Below are positions 1 to 8,663 of a DNA stretch of 44,733 bases, piece by piece. The stretch is from Muribaculaceae bacterium (lineage in GTDB: Bacteria > Bacteroidota > Bacteroidia > Bacteroidales > Muribaculaceae). Each line of letters opens with the position of its first letter. The first letter of the stretch is position 1. Position numbers and translations under genes: made by a program. The notes under the pieces are model-generated. The model ran no database searches. It was given only the letters and a program-made list of their open reading frames with translations, and was not told where the DNA came from. The stretch is from contig JAGBWK010000070.1 in the NCBI GenBank assembly GCA_017629835.1, positions 1 through 44,733 on the forward strand, in the 5' to 3' direction.

Positions 1-157
1 CGCTTGATGCTTTGAGTTCAAACGGATTAACTGTTGCAGTTGTTACTTCGAATTCAACGGGAGCAACAGATGCATCGAGTGTCTTAGCTGAATTGAGCTC
101 TGCAGATGCAGTGAGCGCCATTACAGCAGCGGCCATAAGCATGTAAACTTTCTTCAT
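1..157 (-). CDS. Secreted protein of unknown function, N-terminal part only
   Basis: The ATG is at 157 and the frame is open to the window edge, giving 52 residues that begin MKKVYMLMAAAVMALTASAE. This is a typical signal peptide with an Ala-x-Ala cleavage site near residue 19. The visible mature part (about 30 residues, rich in Val, Thr and Ala) has no motif I recognise. The gene has its own good promoter at 297-327, and the terminator at 391-431 separates it from the M13 peptidase gene upstream, so it is a separate transcription unit. Start and signal peptide are well supported; function cannot be told from this fragment. Confidence 0.7.
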   Translation of the reverse strand, partial: MKKVYMLMAAAVMALTASAELNSAKTLDASVAPVEFEVTTATVNPFELKASS

Positions 158-296
158 ACGCTTAAAATTCTAATGTGTTAATAATATTGGAAATCTTTTT
201 AATTTGTTTTTTGATTTTACCACCCTTTGGGGGCGGATAAAGTTTGTTGACTGACAAAAAACAATGTTATAAAACATCATTTTATGTAATAAGTCG

Positions 297-327
297 CAAA
301 TATATATCAAGATTATAAGGTAACAAA
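297..327 (-). promoter_or_regulatory. Bacteroidetes-type promoter for the gene at 1-157
   Basis: On the minus strand a TTTG (-33 box, 327-324) is followed by a 19-nt spacer and TATATTTG (-7 box, 304-297), an exact fit to TTTG-N19-21-TAnnTTTG. The predicted start of transcription is near 290, leaving a leader of about 130 nt before the ATG at 157. Confidence 0.6.
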
Positions 328-390
328 ATATTTGCATAGAAATTTTTGATTTTTTAACACAATTGTCGCAAATTTTGCCAATTTCCATAG

Positions 391-431
391 AAAAAAGACA
401 GATAACACCATTTTTCAATGCGCTATCTGTC
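391..431 (-). terminator. Rho-independent terminator after the M13 peptidase gene
   Basis: On the minus strand GACAGATA (431-424) pairs with TATCTGTC (404-397). The interior can extend the stem through G-U pairs and a CATT/AATG helix closed by a GAAA loop. Six T residues (396-391) follow directly. It lies 140 nt past the stop of the M13 gene and ends the long minus-strand run. Confidence 0.75.
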
Positions 432-573
432 GTTATTTCTTTTAATTCGATTGCAATTTGCAAACAATCTCGCGCGATGCCTTGCATTTTGGCAGCGCCC
501 ACGTCGATGCTTAAAAATTAGCTAATATCGGAAGGCTGTTTGCAGTATTAGAATTCCGCTACAGCCCCAAACA

Positions 574-2619
574 TTACCAAATGATGACTCTCGATTCGGG
601 TGTGCGGTAAAGTGGTTGACCCTCACCAACAGAGAATGCATCGAAGAAGGGTTGCAAGTTGCGGAGGGTGACGTTGACACGATTTTCGGGGAGCGAATGT
701 ACGTCGCTCATCGTGCGGTTGCGTATCTCTTCGGGGCGAGTGTTGGCAGCCCAAATGTTGGCATAGTTCATGTAGAACACTTGTATAGGCTTGAAGCCGT
801 CGATAAGTGCAGCTTCTGAATCGACATCAACACCTTTTTTGCGCTGTGAGTCGAGGAATGCGGTGAGAGCCACGCGCAATCCACCTTGGTCGGCAATGTT
901 TTCGCCGAGAGTGTATTCGCCATTAGCGTTCAAGCCGGGGAGCACCTCAACCTCGTTGAATTGGTCAACCAATTTAGAGGTCAGAGCTGCAAACGCTTCA
1001 GCATCGGCTGCACTCCACCAGTTCACCATATTGCCATTGGCATCGAAATTGCGTCCTTGGTCGTCGAATCCGTGGGTCATTTCGTGGCCGATAACCACAC
1101 CGATTGCACCGTAGTTTTCAGCATCCGACGCTTCGGGGTCGAAATATGGAGCCTGAAGGATGCCTGCAGGGAACACGATTTCGTTGGCAGTAGGATTGTA
1201 GTAAGCATTTACGGTCTGAGGTGTCATACCCCACTTAGTTTTGTCGACAGGTTTACCCCATTTTGAATAAACATCGGCCTGATGCCACATGCTGACGTTG
1301 TGCATATTCTCGTAATACGATTTTGAGGGGTCGATTTCGAGGGTTGTATAATCTTTCCACGTGTCGGGGTAGCCGATTTTCACCTTGAAAGCATTGAGCT
1401 TGTTGAGCGCTTTGAGTTTTGTTTCCGAAGTCATCCAAGGGAGTTCGATGATATGCTTGCCGAGGGCAACGCGAAGGTTCTCAACGAGTTCCTTCATATA
1501 GTTTTTCGACGATTCGGGGAAGTATTTTGCCACATAGAGTTCGCCAATAGCTTCACCCATAGCGCCTTCAGTGGCTGCGAGTGCACGTTTCCAGCGTGGA
1601 CGCTGTTCCTGCGCACCACTGAGCACTTTTGAGAATTCGAATGCTGTGTCGGAGAATTTGTCGCTAAGACGACCCGCTGCCTGAGCTACATATTTCCAAA
1701 GGTAGTAGTCCTTGATTTCGCGGTCGGTGAGCGAAGCCAATAGGTCGTTGCCACGCTGTACAGTGTTGATTTCGGTGATAATCACACGTTCGGGCGAGGG
1801 AATACCCATAGTTTCAATAAAGTAGCGGTCCCAGTCAACTGCGGGATACATCTGCTTGAGTTCGGCAAACGAACGGGGATTGTACATTGCCGTAATGTTG
1901 CGCGACTCCTCTTTGGTCCAAGCCTCTTCGGCAAGCGAGGTTTCCACTTTCATCACGTTTGTCACAATGCGGCGTGCGTTGCGTTTCGAATAGCCAGCAT
2001 TAATCATCTGCTGCTCAACCATTTTCTTGTATGCTTCGCGTATCTTCACATTGGCGGGGTCGTCGGAAAGATAGTAGTCACGATCGCTCATACCCATGCC
2101 GCCTGAGCTTACATACATTGCATAGACGTTTGAGTCGGCGAGGTCCTCCATTGGGCCGGCGCTAAAGAATGGGTTGGCATAGTTGGCATGCATCCATAGC
2201 AGAAGGTCAAACATACCTTCTGGCTTTGTATTTTCGATTTTTTCGAGGTCAGCCTTGATTGGAGCAGCACCTTCGGCGTTGCGGCGAACAGAGTCCATTG
2301 CAAGCTCGTAGATTGTTGCCACTTTGTAGGCTACAGTGCCTGGCTCAGGATTGGTCGATGAAAGATTGGTAACTATCTCTTTCACACGACGTTGACTCTC
2401 TTCGGCGAGCACATCAAACTGGCTATAGCGAGAGAATTCGGGCGTCAGCGGATGAGCTTCCTGCCAACCGCGATTGACGTGATGATAAAAATCGGCGCCA
2501 GCTGCCGTTTCGTTGTCGAAATAATTGGGATTGAGACTTTTGAGATGTTCTTGTGCCATTGCTGTAAATGTTAGTCCTGAAGCGAGGACTGCTGCAAAAG
2601 CGATTTTAATAGCTTTCAT
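574..2619 (-). CDS. pepO: M13 family zinc metallopeptidase (PepO/neprilysin-like), secreted
   Basis: This 681-residue protein has a signal peptide (residues 1-22, cleavage after TAMA) and the full M13 layout. Residues about 30-450 form the N-terminal helical domain. The zinc site is HEMTH at 512-516, and the third ligand is Glu573 in GENIADQGG, the M13 form of ExxxD. Upstream of the zinc site is the substrate-strand motif NAYYNPTANEIVFPAG (about 472-487). The C-terminal DVHSLPENRVN and final IIW are also typical of the family. Length matches neprilysin-type enzymes (about 670-700). It should cut short peptides in the periplasm or outside the cell. It follows cyuA by 30 nt and is probably the last gene of that transcription unit. 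The symbol is by family resemblance. Confidence 0.95.
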   Translation of the reverse strand: MKAIKIAFAAVLASGLTFTAMAQEHLKSLNPNYFDNETAAGADFYHHVNRGWQEAHPLTPEFSRYSQFDVLAEESQRRVKEIVTNLSSTNPEPGTVAYKVATIYELAMDSVRRNAEGAAPIKADLEKIENTKPEGMFDLLLWMHANYANPFFSAGPMEDLADSNVYAMYVSSGGMGMSDRDYYLSDDPANVKIREAYKKMVEQQMINAGYSKRNARRIVTNVMKVETSLAEEAWTKEESRNITAMYNPRSFAELKQMYPAVDWDRYFIETMGIPSPERVIITEINTVQRGNDLLASLTDREIKDYYLWKYVAQAAGRLSDKFSDTAFEFSKVLSGAQEQRPRWKRALAATEGAMGEAIGELYVAKYFPESSKNYMKELVENLRVALGKHIIELPWMTSETKLKALNKLNAFKVKIGYPDTWKDYTTLEIDPSKSYYENMHNVSMWHQADVYSKWGKPVDKTKWGMTPQTVNAYYNPTANEIVFPAGILQAPYFDPEASDAENYGAIGVVIGHEMTHGFDDQGRNFDANGNMVNWWSAADAEAFAALTSKLVDQFNEVEVLPGLNANGEYTLGENIADQGGLRVALTAFLDSQRKKGVDVDSEAALIDGFKPIQVFYMNYANIWAANTRPEEIRNRTMSDVHSLPENRVNVTLRNLQPFFDAFSVGEGQPLYRTPESRVIIW

Positions 2620-2649
2620 TATGTGAATATTTTTTTTGAATTGTCTTGA

Positions 2650-3936
2650 CTATTTTGAGGTCATGATGTCGAGCACTATGCGGTCGGTTTCGTTCATCCC
2701 GCTGCGTCCGATTAGCGTTAGGTTGCTGATGCTGCGGTCAACGTCGTCGTCAATTATACCTTCAACCGACGACACCTCATGCCCTTCCATTGCCATCATT
2801 GCCGATATTACGGCTGTAGCTACACCACTGGTGAGTTTCATCGAGCAACTCGGCTTGGCGCCGTCGCATATCATACCCGTAAGGTTGGCAATCATATTCT
2901 TCACCGTTGAAGAAATTTCATTGTAGCCCCCACCCATAAGGTAAGCTATGCCGCAACTTGAGCCTGTTGCCGCCACTACACACCCGCATAGGGCTGAAAG
3001 TCGACCAAGACTCTCCTTAATATATATAACTGTGAGATGACTCAACATCAACGCACGTATTGTCTGCTCCTCTGAGGCATACATTTCTTCGGCATAAACC
3101 ACCACTGGCAACGTCGCTGCAATGCCTTGATTGCCAGAGCCTGAATTGCTCATCACAGGGATACAAGCGCCAGCCATACGTGCATCGCACGCAGCCGAGG
3201 TATAGGAAAGTATGCGCGAGAACACGCTGTCGCCCATGATGCTGCGCTGGCGTTCGCTATGGAGCGTGCGCCCTACTGAGTGGCCATAATTGCCGGTAAA
3301 CGACTGTTCAGCAGCCGCTTTATTCAGTTTGCGTGTTTCGAGGATGAAGCGAATCTCTTCAAGTGGGGTAGTCATTGCAAAGTCCCACACTTTGCGTAGC
3401 GAGAGGGTCAAATCGTCGGCCGACGCGGCTTCTTCCTTTGCCACTTGGCGATTGTCGAATTCTACGACGCCGTCGCGCTCAAGATAAACAAATGTGGTGT
3501 GTCCACCAGCTATGATTGCAGTAGCCGAATGGCCGTCGGCTTCGGTTGTCACCTCGATATAAAGTTTTTCGGCGATAGCTTGCTTGAGTGCAATGGCGAT
3601 GCGCTTTTCGTCGATGAAGCGGCGGCCATCTTCAACGGCTTGGGGATTCACATCGCGGAGCACCTCGAGATTATACTCCGAGCGTCCTATCAATGCGCCA
3701 AGCGCTATTGCTATCGGCAAACCTATCATCCCAGTGCCTGGGATGCCAACACCCATAGCGTTTTTAAGCACGTTTGCACTGAGTGAAACAGAAATTTTCT
3801 CTGGACGGCAACCGAGCAGTTCGGTGCTACGAGCAGTGCAGAGCGCCACAGCCATAGGCTCAGTACAACCTATTGCCGGGATAACCTCGCGCTTTACGAG
3901 GTCGATTATTTTTTTACGTTCAGCTATTTCAAGCAT
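2650..3936 (-). CDS. cyuA: L-cysteine desulfidase / serine dehydratase alpha-like protein (CyuA/YhaM, UPF0597)
   Basis: The 428-residue product matches the SDH_alpha-type family that includes E. coli CyuA (YhaM) and archaeal L-cysteine desulfidase, which split cysteine into pyruvate, ammonia and sulfide with a 4Fe-4S cluster. Visible marks are AIGCTEP (Cys24) near the start, NSGSGNQGIAATLPV in the middle, then cysteine-rich segments CGCVVAATGSSCG and CDGAKPSCSMK that would carry the cluster ligands. No signal peptide, so cytosolic. It lies 32 nt after lpd and 30 nt before the M13 peptidase; a peptidase next to an amino-acid catabolic enzyme fits peptide use, but this link is inference. The exact substrate (cysteine or serine) cannot be fixed from sequence. 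Confidence 0.85.
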   Translation of the reverse strand: MLEIAERKKIIDLVKREVIPAIGCTEPMAVALCTARSTELLGCRPEKISVSLSANVLKNAMGVGIPGTGMIGLPIAIALGALIGRSEYNLEVLRDVNPQAVEDGRRFIDEKRIAIALKQAIAEKLYIEVTTEADGHSATAIIAGGHTTFVYLERDGVVEFDNRQVAKEEAASADDLTLSLRKVWDFAMTTPLEEIRFILETRKLNKAAAEQSFTGNYGHSVGRTLHSERQRSIMGDSVFSRILSYTSAACDARMAGACIPVMSNSGSGNQGIAATLPVVVYAEEMYASEEQTIRALMLSHLTVIYIKESLGRLSALCGCVVAATGSSCGIAYLMGGGYNEISSTVKNMIANLTGMICDGAKPSCSMKLTSGVATAVISAMMAMEGHEVSSVEGIIDDDVDRSISNLTLIGRSGMNETDRIVLDIMTSK

Positions 3937-3968
3937 CGGTTTTCTATAGTTTCAATGTTGAATAACCC

Positions 3969-5294
3969 TCATCTCACCTGCATTGCCGCCGTCAGAAGCG
4001 CTTCGCAGAGGGTGGGATGTGGATGTATTGTTTGTGCAATGGCTGCCACTGGCAAGCAGTTTGTCATAGCCACAGCCACCTCTTCAATCATATCGGCAGC
4101 ATGAGGCCCCATTATAGCGCATCCGAGTATCTGTCCGTCGGCTGGGCTATACAGGAGTTTCACCATACCCGACGTTTCGTTCATCGACACAGCTTTGCCG
4201 TTGCCTCTGAACAACGATTTCACCGATTTATATTCTACTTCGGCATCCTTGAGTTGCTGCTCCGAAGCGCCTACCATTGCAAGTTCGGGATGAGTGAACA
4301 CCACCGACGGGATTACGTCGAGATTCACCTCTTCGCCAAGCACTCGTCGGCCCTGAGCTGAAGCGGCATGGGCGAGCATACAGATTGCATTCACATCACC
4401 AATGGCATACACTCCTGAGGATGAAGTCTCCATTGTTGTACGGTCAACGCGGATAGCCTTGCGATCGAGTTCCACGCCAGCGAGGTCGAGTCCTTCGGGC
4501 AATACTGGGCGACGGCCAACAGCCATTACTATTTTTTCTGCTTCGACGCTCTCTTGCTTCCCTTTGAGCTCGTAAACAACTCGTCCAGGCTCAATTGCGG
4601 TCACCGCAGCGCCGAGCAGGAAGTCGATGCCAGCAGCTGCAAGCTGTGTGCGCAGTCGTTTAGCTATATCTTTATCGAACTGTGGCAGTATCTCTTTGCA
4701 ATATTCTACCACCGTCACTTTTACCCCAAGTGTGGCAAAAATCGAAGCAAATTCCATTCCGATAACTCCACCGCCAATTATCACCATCGACTCTGGCAAT
4801 TCGGTCATCGCAAGGAGTTGGTCCGACGACATTGCATTTTCTGCACCGGGGATTGGCAACGCTGCAGGCGCTGAGCCTGTAGCAATGATTATCTTGTCGG
4901 CTGTGGCTCTAATTGCTTCAGCGTCTGCCACCTCGATTTCAACCTCTTTCGCTCCTACGAAGCGAGCTTCGCCACGAATCACGGTCACGCGACCCATTAG
5001 CGCTTCGATACCCTCGCGGAGTTGGCCGACAACCTCCTCGCGTCGCTGACAAAGGCGTGCGAAATCCACGTTTGGCTCGGCATTGATGCCATAGAGCGCG
5101 CCCTCGCGAGCTTCGCGCAGAATATCGGCCGCATGTGCCATAGCTTTGGTGGGAATACACCCACGATTGAGGCATGTGCCGCCAAGTTTGTCGCGCTCAA
5201 CGAGTGCTACACTTGCGCCGTTAGCTGCCGCTGCAGCCGCAGTCTCGTAACCGCCGGGGCCAGCGCCAATGATGAGATAATCAAATTGTTGCAT
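3969..5294 (-). CDS. lpdA: Dihydrolipoamide dehydrogenase (E3)
   Basis: A flavoprotein disulfide reductase of about 441 residues. The N-terminal FAD motif GAGPGGYE is followed by the redox pair in GGTCLNRGCIPTK. The NAD-binding motif GGGVIGMEF lies in the middle, AIGDVNAICMLAHAA is the second FAD contact, and the C-terminal HPHPTLCEALL gives the catalytic His-Glu pair. It reoxidises lipoyl groups of 2-oxoacid dehydrogenases or the glycine cleavage system; no E1/E2 or gcv gene is in the window. Two starts are possible: ATG at 5306, which overlaps the pyrC end, or ATG at 5294, one base after the pyrC stop. I prefer 5294 because it leads straight into the conserved QQFDYLIIGAG and gives tight coupling with pyrC. 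Confidence 0.93.
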   Translation of the reverse strand: MQQFDYLIIGAGPGGYETAAAAAANGASVALVERDKLGGTCLNRGCIPTKAMAHAADILREAREGALYGINAEPNVDFARLCQRREEVVGQLREGIEALMGRVTVIRGEARFVGAKEVEIEVADAEAIRATADKIIIATGSAPAALPIPGAENAMSSDQLLAMTELPESMVIIGGGVIGMEFASIFATLGVKVTVVEYCKEILPQFDKDIAKRLRTQLAAAGIDFLLGAAVTAIEPGRVVYELKGKQESVEAEKIVMAVGRRPVLPEGLDLAGVELDRKAIRVDRTTMETSSSGVYAIGDVNAICMLAHAASAQGRRVLGEEVNLDVIPSVVFTHPELAMVGASEQQLKDAEVEYKSVKSLFRGNGKAVSMNETSGMVKLLYSPADGQILGCAIMGPHAADMIEEVAVAMTNCLPVAAIAQTIHPHPTLCEALLTAAMQVR

Positions 5295-5295
5295 A

Positions 5296-6681
5296 TTATT
5301 TAGCATTGAATTGCAGCGCGCGTGCGTTGCGATTAGCAGGAATTACGTACTGTCCGTCGAATGCCACACGTCCATTGACAAATGTAGTGAGCACTCGGTG
5401 GCTGAGATGCAGGCCACTATATGGCGTCCAATCGCATGGCGACGCCAATTGTTGCGCATCAGCGCTACCAACATGGCTATTGACATCAGCATCTGTGATT
5501 TTCTTGCTCTCAGTTTGGGCTACGAGCACAAGGTCGGCATAATAGCCCGAGCGGATAAATCCTCTGTGGTCGATGCCATAAAGTTGCGCAGGATTATGGG
5601 CCATTTTTTCAACCACTTGCTCTACGGTCAGCGCACCCGATTGAAGCGTCATATCAAGCATCAGCGGCAAGGAGAATTTCACGCCGGGCATACCCGAAGC
5701 AGCCTTAAAGAGCGAGCCTTGCTTATCGGCAAAGAGATGTGGGGCGTGGTCGGTGGCTACGACATCGATTAGGTCGGATGCCAACGCCTCAGCCAATGCC
5801 TTGCGGTCGGAAGCCTCCTTTATTGCAGGATTGCATTTGCGCAGATAGCCGCGCTCAGCGTTCAAATCTTCAGCCGTAAATATCAAATAGTGAGGGCAAG
5901 TTTCTGCCGTAATGCGCTTCCCCTCAAGCGGACCAGAAGCGAGCATACTTAGTTCGTCGGCAGTGGAAATATGGAGTATGTGCAGACGTGAGTCATATTT
6001 GCGGGCTATCTCAACCGCCAACTGCGATGAGCGCATGCACGCTTCGCGCGAGCGGAACTGCGAGTGCATTGCCACAGGAGCATCCTCGCCATATTGATTG
6101 ATTATTTTTTCGCGATTTTCAGCTATAGTCGCTTCATCCTCAGCGTGCACTGCTATCACCCCTTTGAATTCCGAAAACAAGCGGTCGAGTGCTTCGCGGC
6201 GGTCAACCAACATATTGCCAGTCGATGAGCCCATAAAGAGTTTTACGCCTGGAATTGACGTATAGTCTGCCGCAAGCAATTGGTCGATATTGCTGTTGGT
6301 TGCCCCAATAAAAAAGCCGTAATTCGCCAGCGATGTTTCTGCAGCAATGCTCTTTTTGAGGTCGACAACCTCAACGGTAGTAGCAGCAGGCGCGGTGTTA
6401 GGCATATCGAGGAAGGATGTCACCCCTCCAGCCACTGCGGCAGCGCTTTCGGTTGCAATCGAGGCTTTATGAGTGAGTCCGGGTTCGCGAAAATGTACGT
6501 GAGTATCTATTACACCGGGAAGCAGCAACGCTCCTTCGGCATCTATTTTTGTAGTATCTTCTGCCACTACGGAGGGCATTCCCTCGCCTACTTCGTGGAT
6601 AAATTCATCGTCAATGACTACATATCCATTGAACTTTCTACCCTCATTGACGATGCAGGCGTTGAAAATCAGCGTTTTCAT
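5296..6681 (-). CDS. pyrC: Dihydroorotase
   Basis: The 461-residue cyclic amidohydrolase carries DTHVHFREPG (zinc ligands His61 and His63), the lysine expected to be carboxylated in GVKLFMGSSTGN (Lys147), HILHIST, and the late VATDHAPH with the catalytic aspartate. This is the third step of pyrimidine synthesis: carbamoyl-aspartate to dihydroorotate. The FREPG form and length fit the class I-type enzymes usual in Bacteroidetes. An allantoinase or hydantoinase is the main alternative, but no purine-degradation genes are nearby. Its ATG overlaps the stop of the upstream mannosyltransferase gene by one base (TAATG), so translation is probably coupled. Confidence 0.93.
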   Translation of the reverse strand: MKTLIFNACIVNEGRKFNGYVVIDDEFIHEVGEGMPSVVAEDTTKIDAEGALLLPGVIDTHVHFREPGLTHKASIATESAAAVAGGVTSFLDMPNTAPAATTVEVVDLKKSIAAETSLANYGFFIGATNSNIDQLLAADYTSIPGVKLFMGSSTGNMLVDRREALDRLFSEFKGVIAVHAEDEATIAENREKIINQYGEDAPVAMHSQFRSREACMRSSQLAVEIARKYDSRLHILHISTADELSMLASGPLEGKRITAETCPHYLIFTAEDLNAERGYLRKCNPAIKEASDRKALAEALASDLIDVVATDHAPHLFADKQGSLFKAASGMPGVKFSLPLMLDMTLQSGALTVEQVVEKMAHNPAQLYGIDHRGFIRSGYYADLVLVAQTESKKITDADVNSHVGSADAQQLASPCDWTPYSGLHLSHRVLTTFVNGRVAFDGQYVIPANRNARALQFNAK

Positions 6682-7451
6682 TACTCAGCCGATGTTTTTG
6701 TGTTGGGTCGATTGCCGTCGGCCTTGGGGTATTTACGAAACCAGCTGCGGATTTTCATGCTGATGACACCAAACATCGCTTCGGAGAATATTCCCGACGA
6801 CATTTTGCTGGTGCCCAATACACGGTTGACAAATATGATTGGCACCTCCTTGATTCGGAAGCCGCAGCAACGTGCTGTAAATTTCATCTCTATCTGGAAC
6901 GCATAACCCTTGAAGCGTATCTTGTCAAGCTCCATAGTCTCAAGCACTTGGCGACGATAGCACACGAATCCAGCCGTAGTGTCGCGCACAGGCATACCAG
7001 TGATGAATCTCACGTATGCCGATGCAAAATACGACATCAGCACACGCCCCATTGGCCAGTTGACCACATTGACCCCTGTTATATAGCGAGAGCCTACCGA
7101 CACATCATAACCCTCGTCGGCACATGCTGCACGCAATGCTGGCAGGTCGTTAGGATTGTGCGAAAAGTCGGCGTCCATTTCCATTATATACTCATAGCCA
7201 TGCTCAAGACCCCACCGAAAACCTTCGATATATGCTGTGCCAAGTCCGAGTTTGCCAGGGCGTTCAATCAGGTTGACGCGACCGGGGAATTGCTCCATAG
7301 CCGCGCGCACGATAGCGGCAGTTCCGTCGGGGGAATTGTCGTCGATTACGAGCACGTCGAAGCCCGGCTCTTGAGCCAATACTGCCTCAATTATAGCCCG
7401 AGCGTTCTCACACTCATTATACATCGGTATGATTACCAGAGAGTCCATCAT
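6681..7451 (-). CDS. Polyprenol monophosphomannose synthase-like GT2 glycosyltransferase (DPM1 type)
   Basis: A 256-residue GT2 enzyme with the nucleotide-binding VIDDNSPDGT near residue 36 and the metal-binding MEMDADFSHNP near residue 92. The segment AGFVCYRRQVLE and the ending, without membrane helices, are like bacterial single-domain dolichol-phosphate mannosyltransferase homologues. It should move a sugar, probably mannose from GDP-mannose, onto a polyprenyl phosphate at the inner membrane to feed surface glycan or protein O-glycosylation, which is common in Bacteroidetes. It is the first gene of the run ending at the M13 peptidase and overlaps pyrC by one base. The sugar donor is inferred from the family only. 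Confidence 0.88.
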   Translation of the reverse strand: MMDSLVIIPMYNECENARAIIEAVLAQEPGFDVLVIDDNSPDGTAAIVRAAMEQFPGRVNLIERPGKLGLGTAYIEGFRWGLEHGYEYIMEMDADFSHNPNDLPALRAACADEGYDVSVGSRYITGVNVVNWPMGRVLMSYFASAYVRFITGMPVRDTTAGFVCYRRQVLETMELDKIRFKGYAFQIEMKFTARCCGFRIKEVPIIFVNRVLGTSKMSSGIFSEAMFGVISMKIRSWFRKYPKADGNRPNTKTSAE

Positions 7452-7464
7452 ATTTTCAAATATG

Positions 7465-7495
7465 CAAATATAATCTATTTCTGCGACAATTCAAA
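7465..7495 (-). promoter_or_regulatory. Promoter of the mannosyltransferase-pyrC-lpd-cyuA-M13 run
   Basis: On the minus strand TTTG (7495-7492), a 19-nt spacer and TATATTTG (7472-7465) fit the Bacteroidetes consensus exactly. The start codon is only 13 nt past the -7 box, so the leader would be under 10 nt. Confidence 0.65.
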
Positions 7496-7543
7496 TATTC
7501 GTTGCAAGGATTAAGAATGATTATGATTTGTCAGCCCACTCAA

Positions 7544-8530
7544 TCATGAGTTGACAACCAAAACAGCGATGTAAGCCACATAGCAAGCTGTCATTATGCC
7601 ACCCTCAATGCGGGTAAAAGTTCGCTTGCCAAAGAGCCAGCCAAACATCATGAACATCACCGATGCTCCAAGCAATGTCAGCAAATCCAAGTTGCCGATT
7701 GCGCCAAACTGCAACGGCGTGATAGTGGCAGCAAAGCCGAGCACCGCAAACACATTAAATATACAACTACCAATCACGTTGCCTACAGCCAAACCTGTTT
7801 GACCTTTGCATGCAGCAACAACCGACGTAGCAAGCTCAGGCAACGAGGTTCCCATAGCAGCGATTGTCAAACCAATAACAGCCTCGCTGACGCCAAGCGT
7901 ATGAGCTATTTCCACAGCACCAGCCACGAAACGGTCGCCACCGATAATCAGCATTGCCAACCCGGCAACAACCCAAATAATCGACTTAATCACCGACATA
8001 GGCTTTTTAGCGCTACCAGCCTGTTCCTCAGGCTCGCCTGGCTGTGCATTCTTCGCCGACGCAAGCATATACCACATGAAGATAAACATAAACAGCAGCA
8101 AGAATATGCCTGCCGAACGTGTTATGATTGAGCCTTGCGTATTGTCGAGCAACGCAGTATTACCCAAAATGAGCAACACCAACGATGAAATCACCACCAT
8201 TGGAATCTCGCGCGTCATCACCGTGCGTTCCACTTTGACGGGGTAAACCAACGCCGTCACACCAATGATAGCCAAAATATTAAAGATATTACTACCCACC
8301 ACGTTACCTATCGAAAGGTCGGCAGAGCCACTTGAGGCCGACAACACAGAAATAACGAGCTCGGGAGTAGATGTGCCGAATGCCACGACCGTAAGACCCA
8401 CCACGAGGTCCGACAAGCCGAAGCGCTTTGCTATGGCCGACGCTCCGTCGGTCAACGCATTCGCCCCTACGAGAATAAGAACTAATCCAAGAAGAATAAA
8501 TGCAACATGCAGCAATGTACCAAGTACCAT
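7544..8530 (-). CDS. Calcium/sodium antiporter, CaCA family (YrbG-like)
   Basis: A 328-residue inner-membrane protein with the two inverted alpha repeats of the cation/Ca exchanger family. The first repeat has VAFGTSTPELVISV and GNVVGSNIFNI; the second has AMGTSLPELATSV and GNVIGSCIFNVF. About ten hydrophobic segments are visible, with a charged cytosolic loop (EPEEQAGSAKKP) in the middle. It should exchange Na+ or H+ for Ca2+. It stands alone, with 92 nt to the gene downstream that has its own promoter, so it is probably monocistronic or read with the phosphotransferase upstream. Confidence 0.93.
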   Translation of the reverse strand: MVLGTLLHVAFILLGLVLILVGANALTDGASAIAKRFGLSDLVVGLTVVAFGTSTPELVISVLSASSGSADLSIGNVVGSNIFNILAIIGVTALVYPVKVERTVMTREIPMVVISSLVLLILGNTALLDNTQGSIITRSAGIFLLLFMFIFMWYMLASAKNAQPGEPEEQAGSAKKPMSVIKSIIWVVAGLAMLIIGGDRFVAGAVEIAHTLGVSEAVIGLTIAAMGTSLPELATSVVAACKGQTGLAVGNVIGSCIFNVFAVLGFAATITPLQFGAIGNLDLLTLLGASVMFMMFGWLFGKRTFTRIEGGIMTACYVAYIAVLVVNS

Positions 8531-8663
8531 AAATCTAAATTTTCAATTTTACCTAACAGCAATTCTTACCTAACTGCTATAATATTATCAAACCAGCTAT
8601 ATTTTTTTTAATTAACAACCTATTTTCCTATTGGCGGTGGCTTAGAGGTAATTGAGGTGGGGA

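Noticed and set aside
170..502. 110-codon open frame on the minus strand between the M13 gene and the first gene
   Set aside because: It covers the terminator at 391-431 and the promoter at 297-327, has A/T-rich non-coding composition and no family look.
1..8000. A change of GC skew near 6-8 kb that could mark an origin or terminus
   Set aside because: Rough counts on single lines vary with gene direction and codon use; no dnaA boxes or dif-like site was noticed, so it cannot be claimed without a computed cumulative skew.
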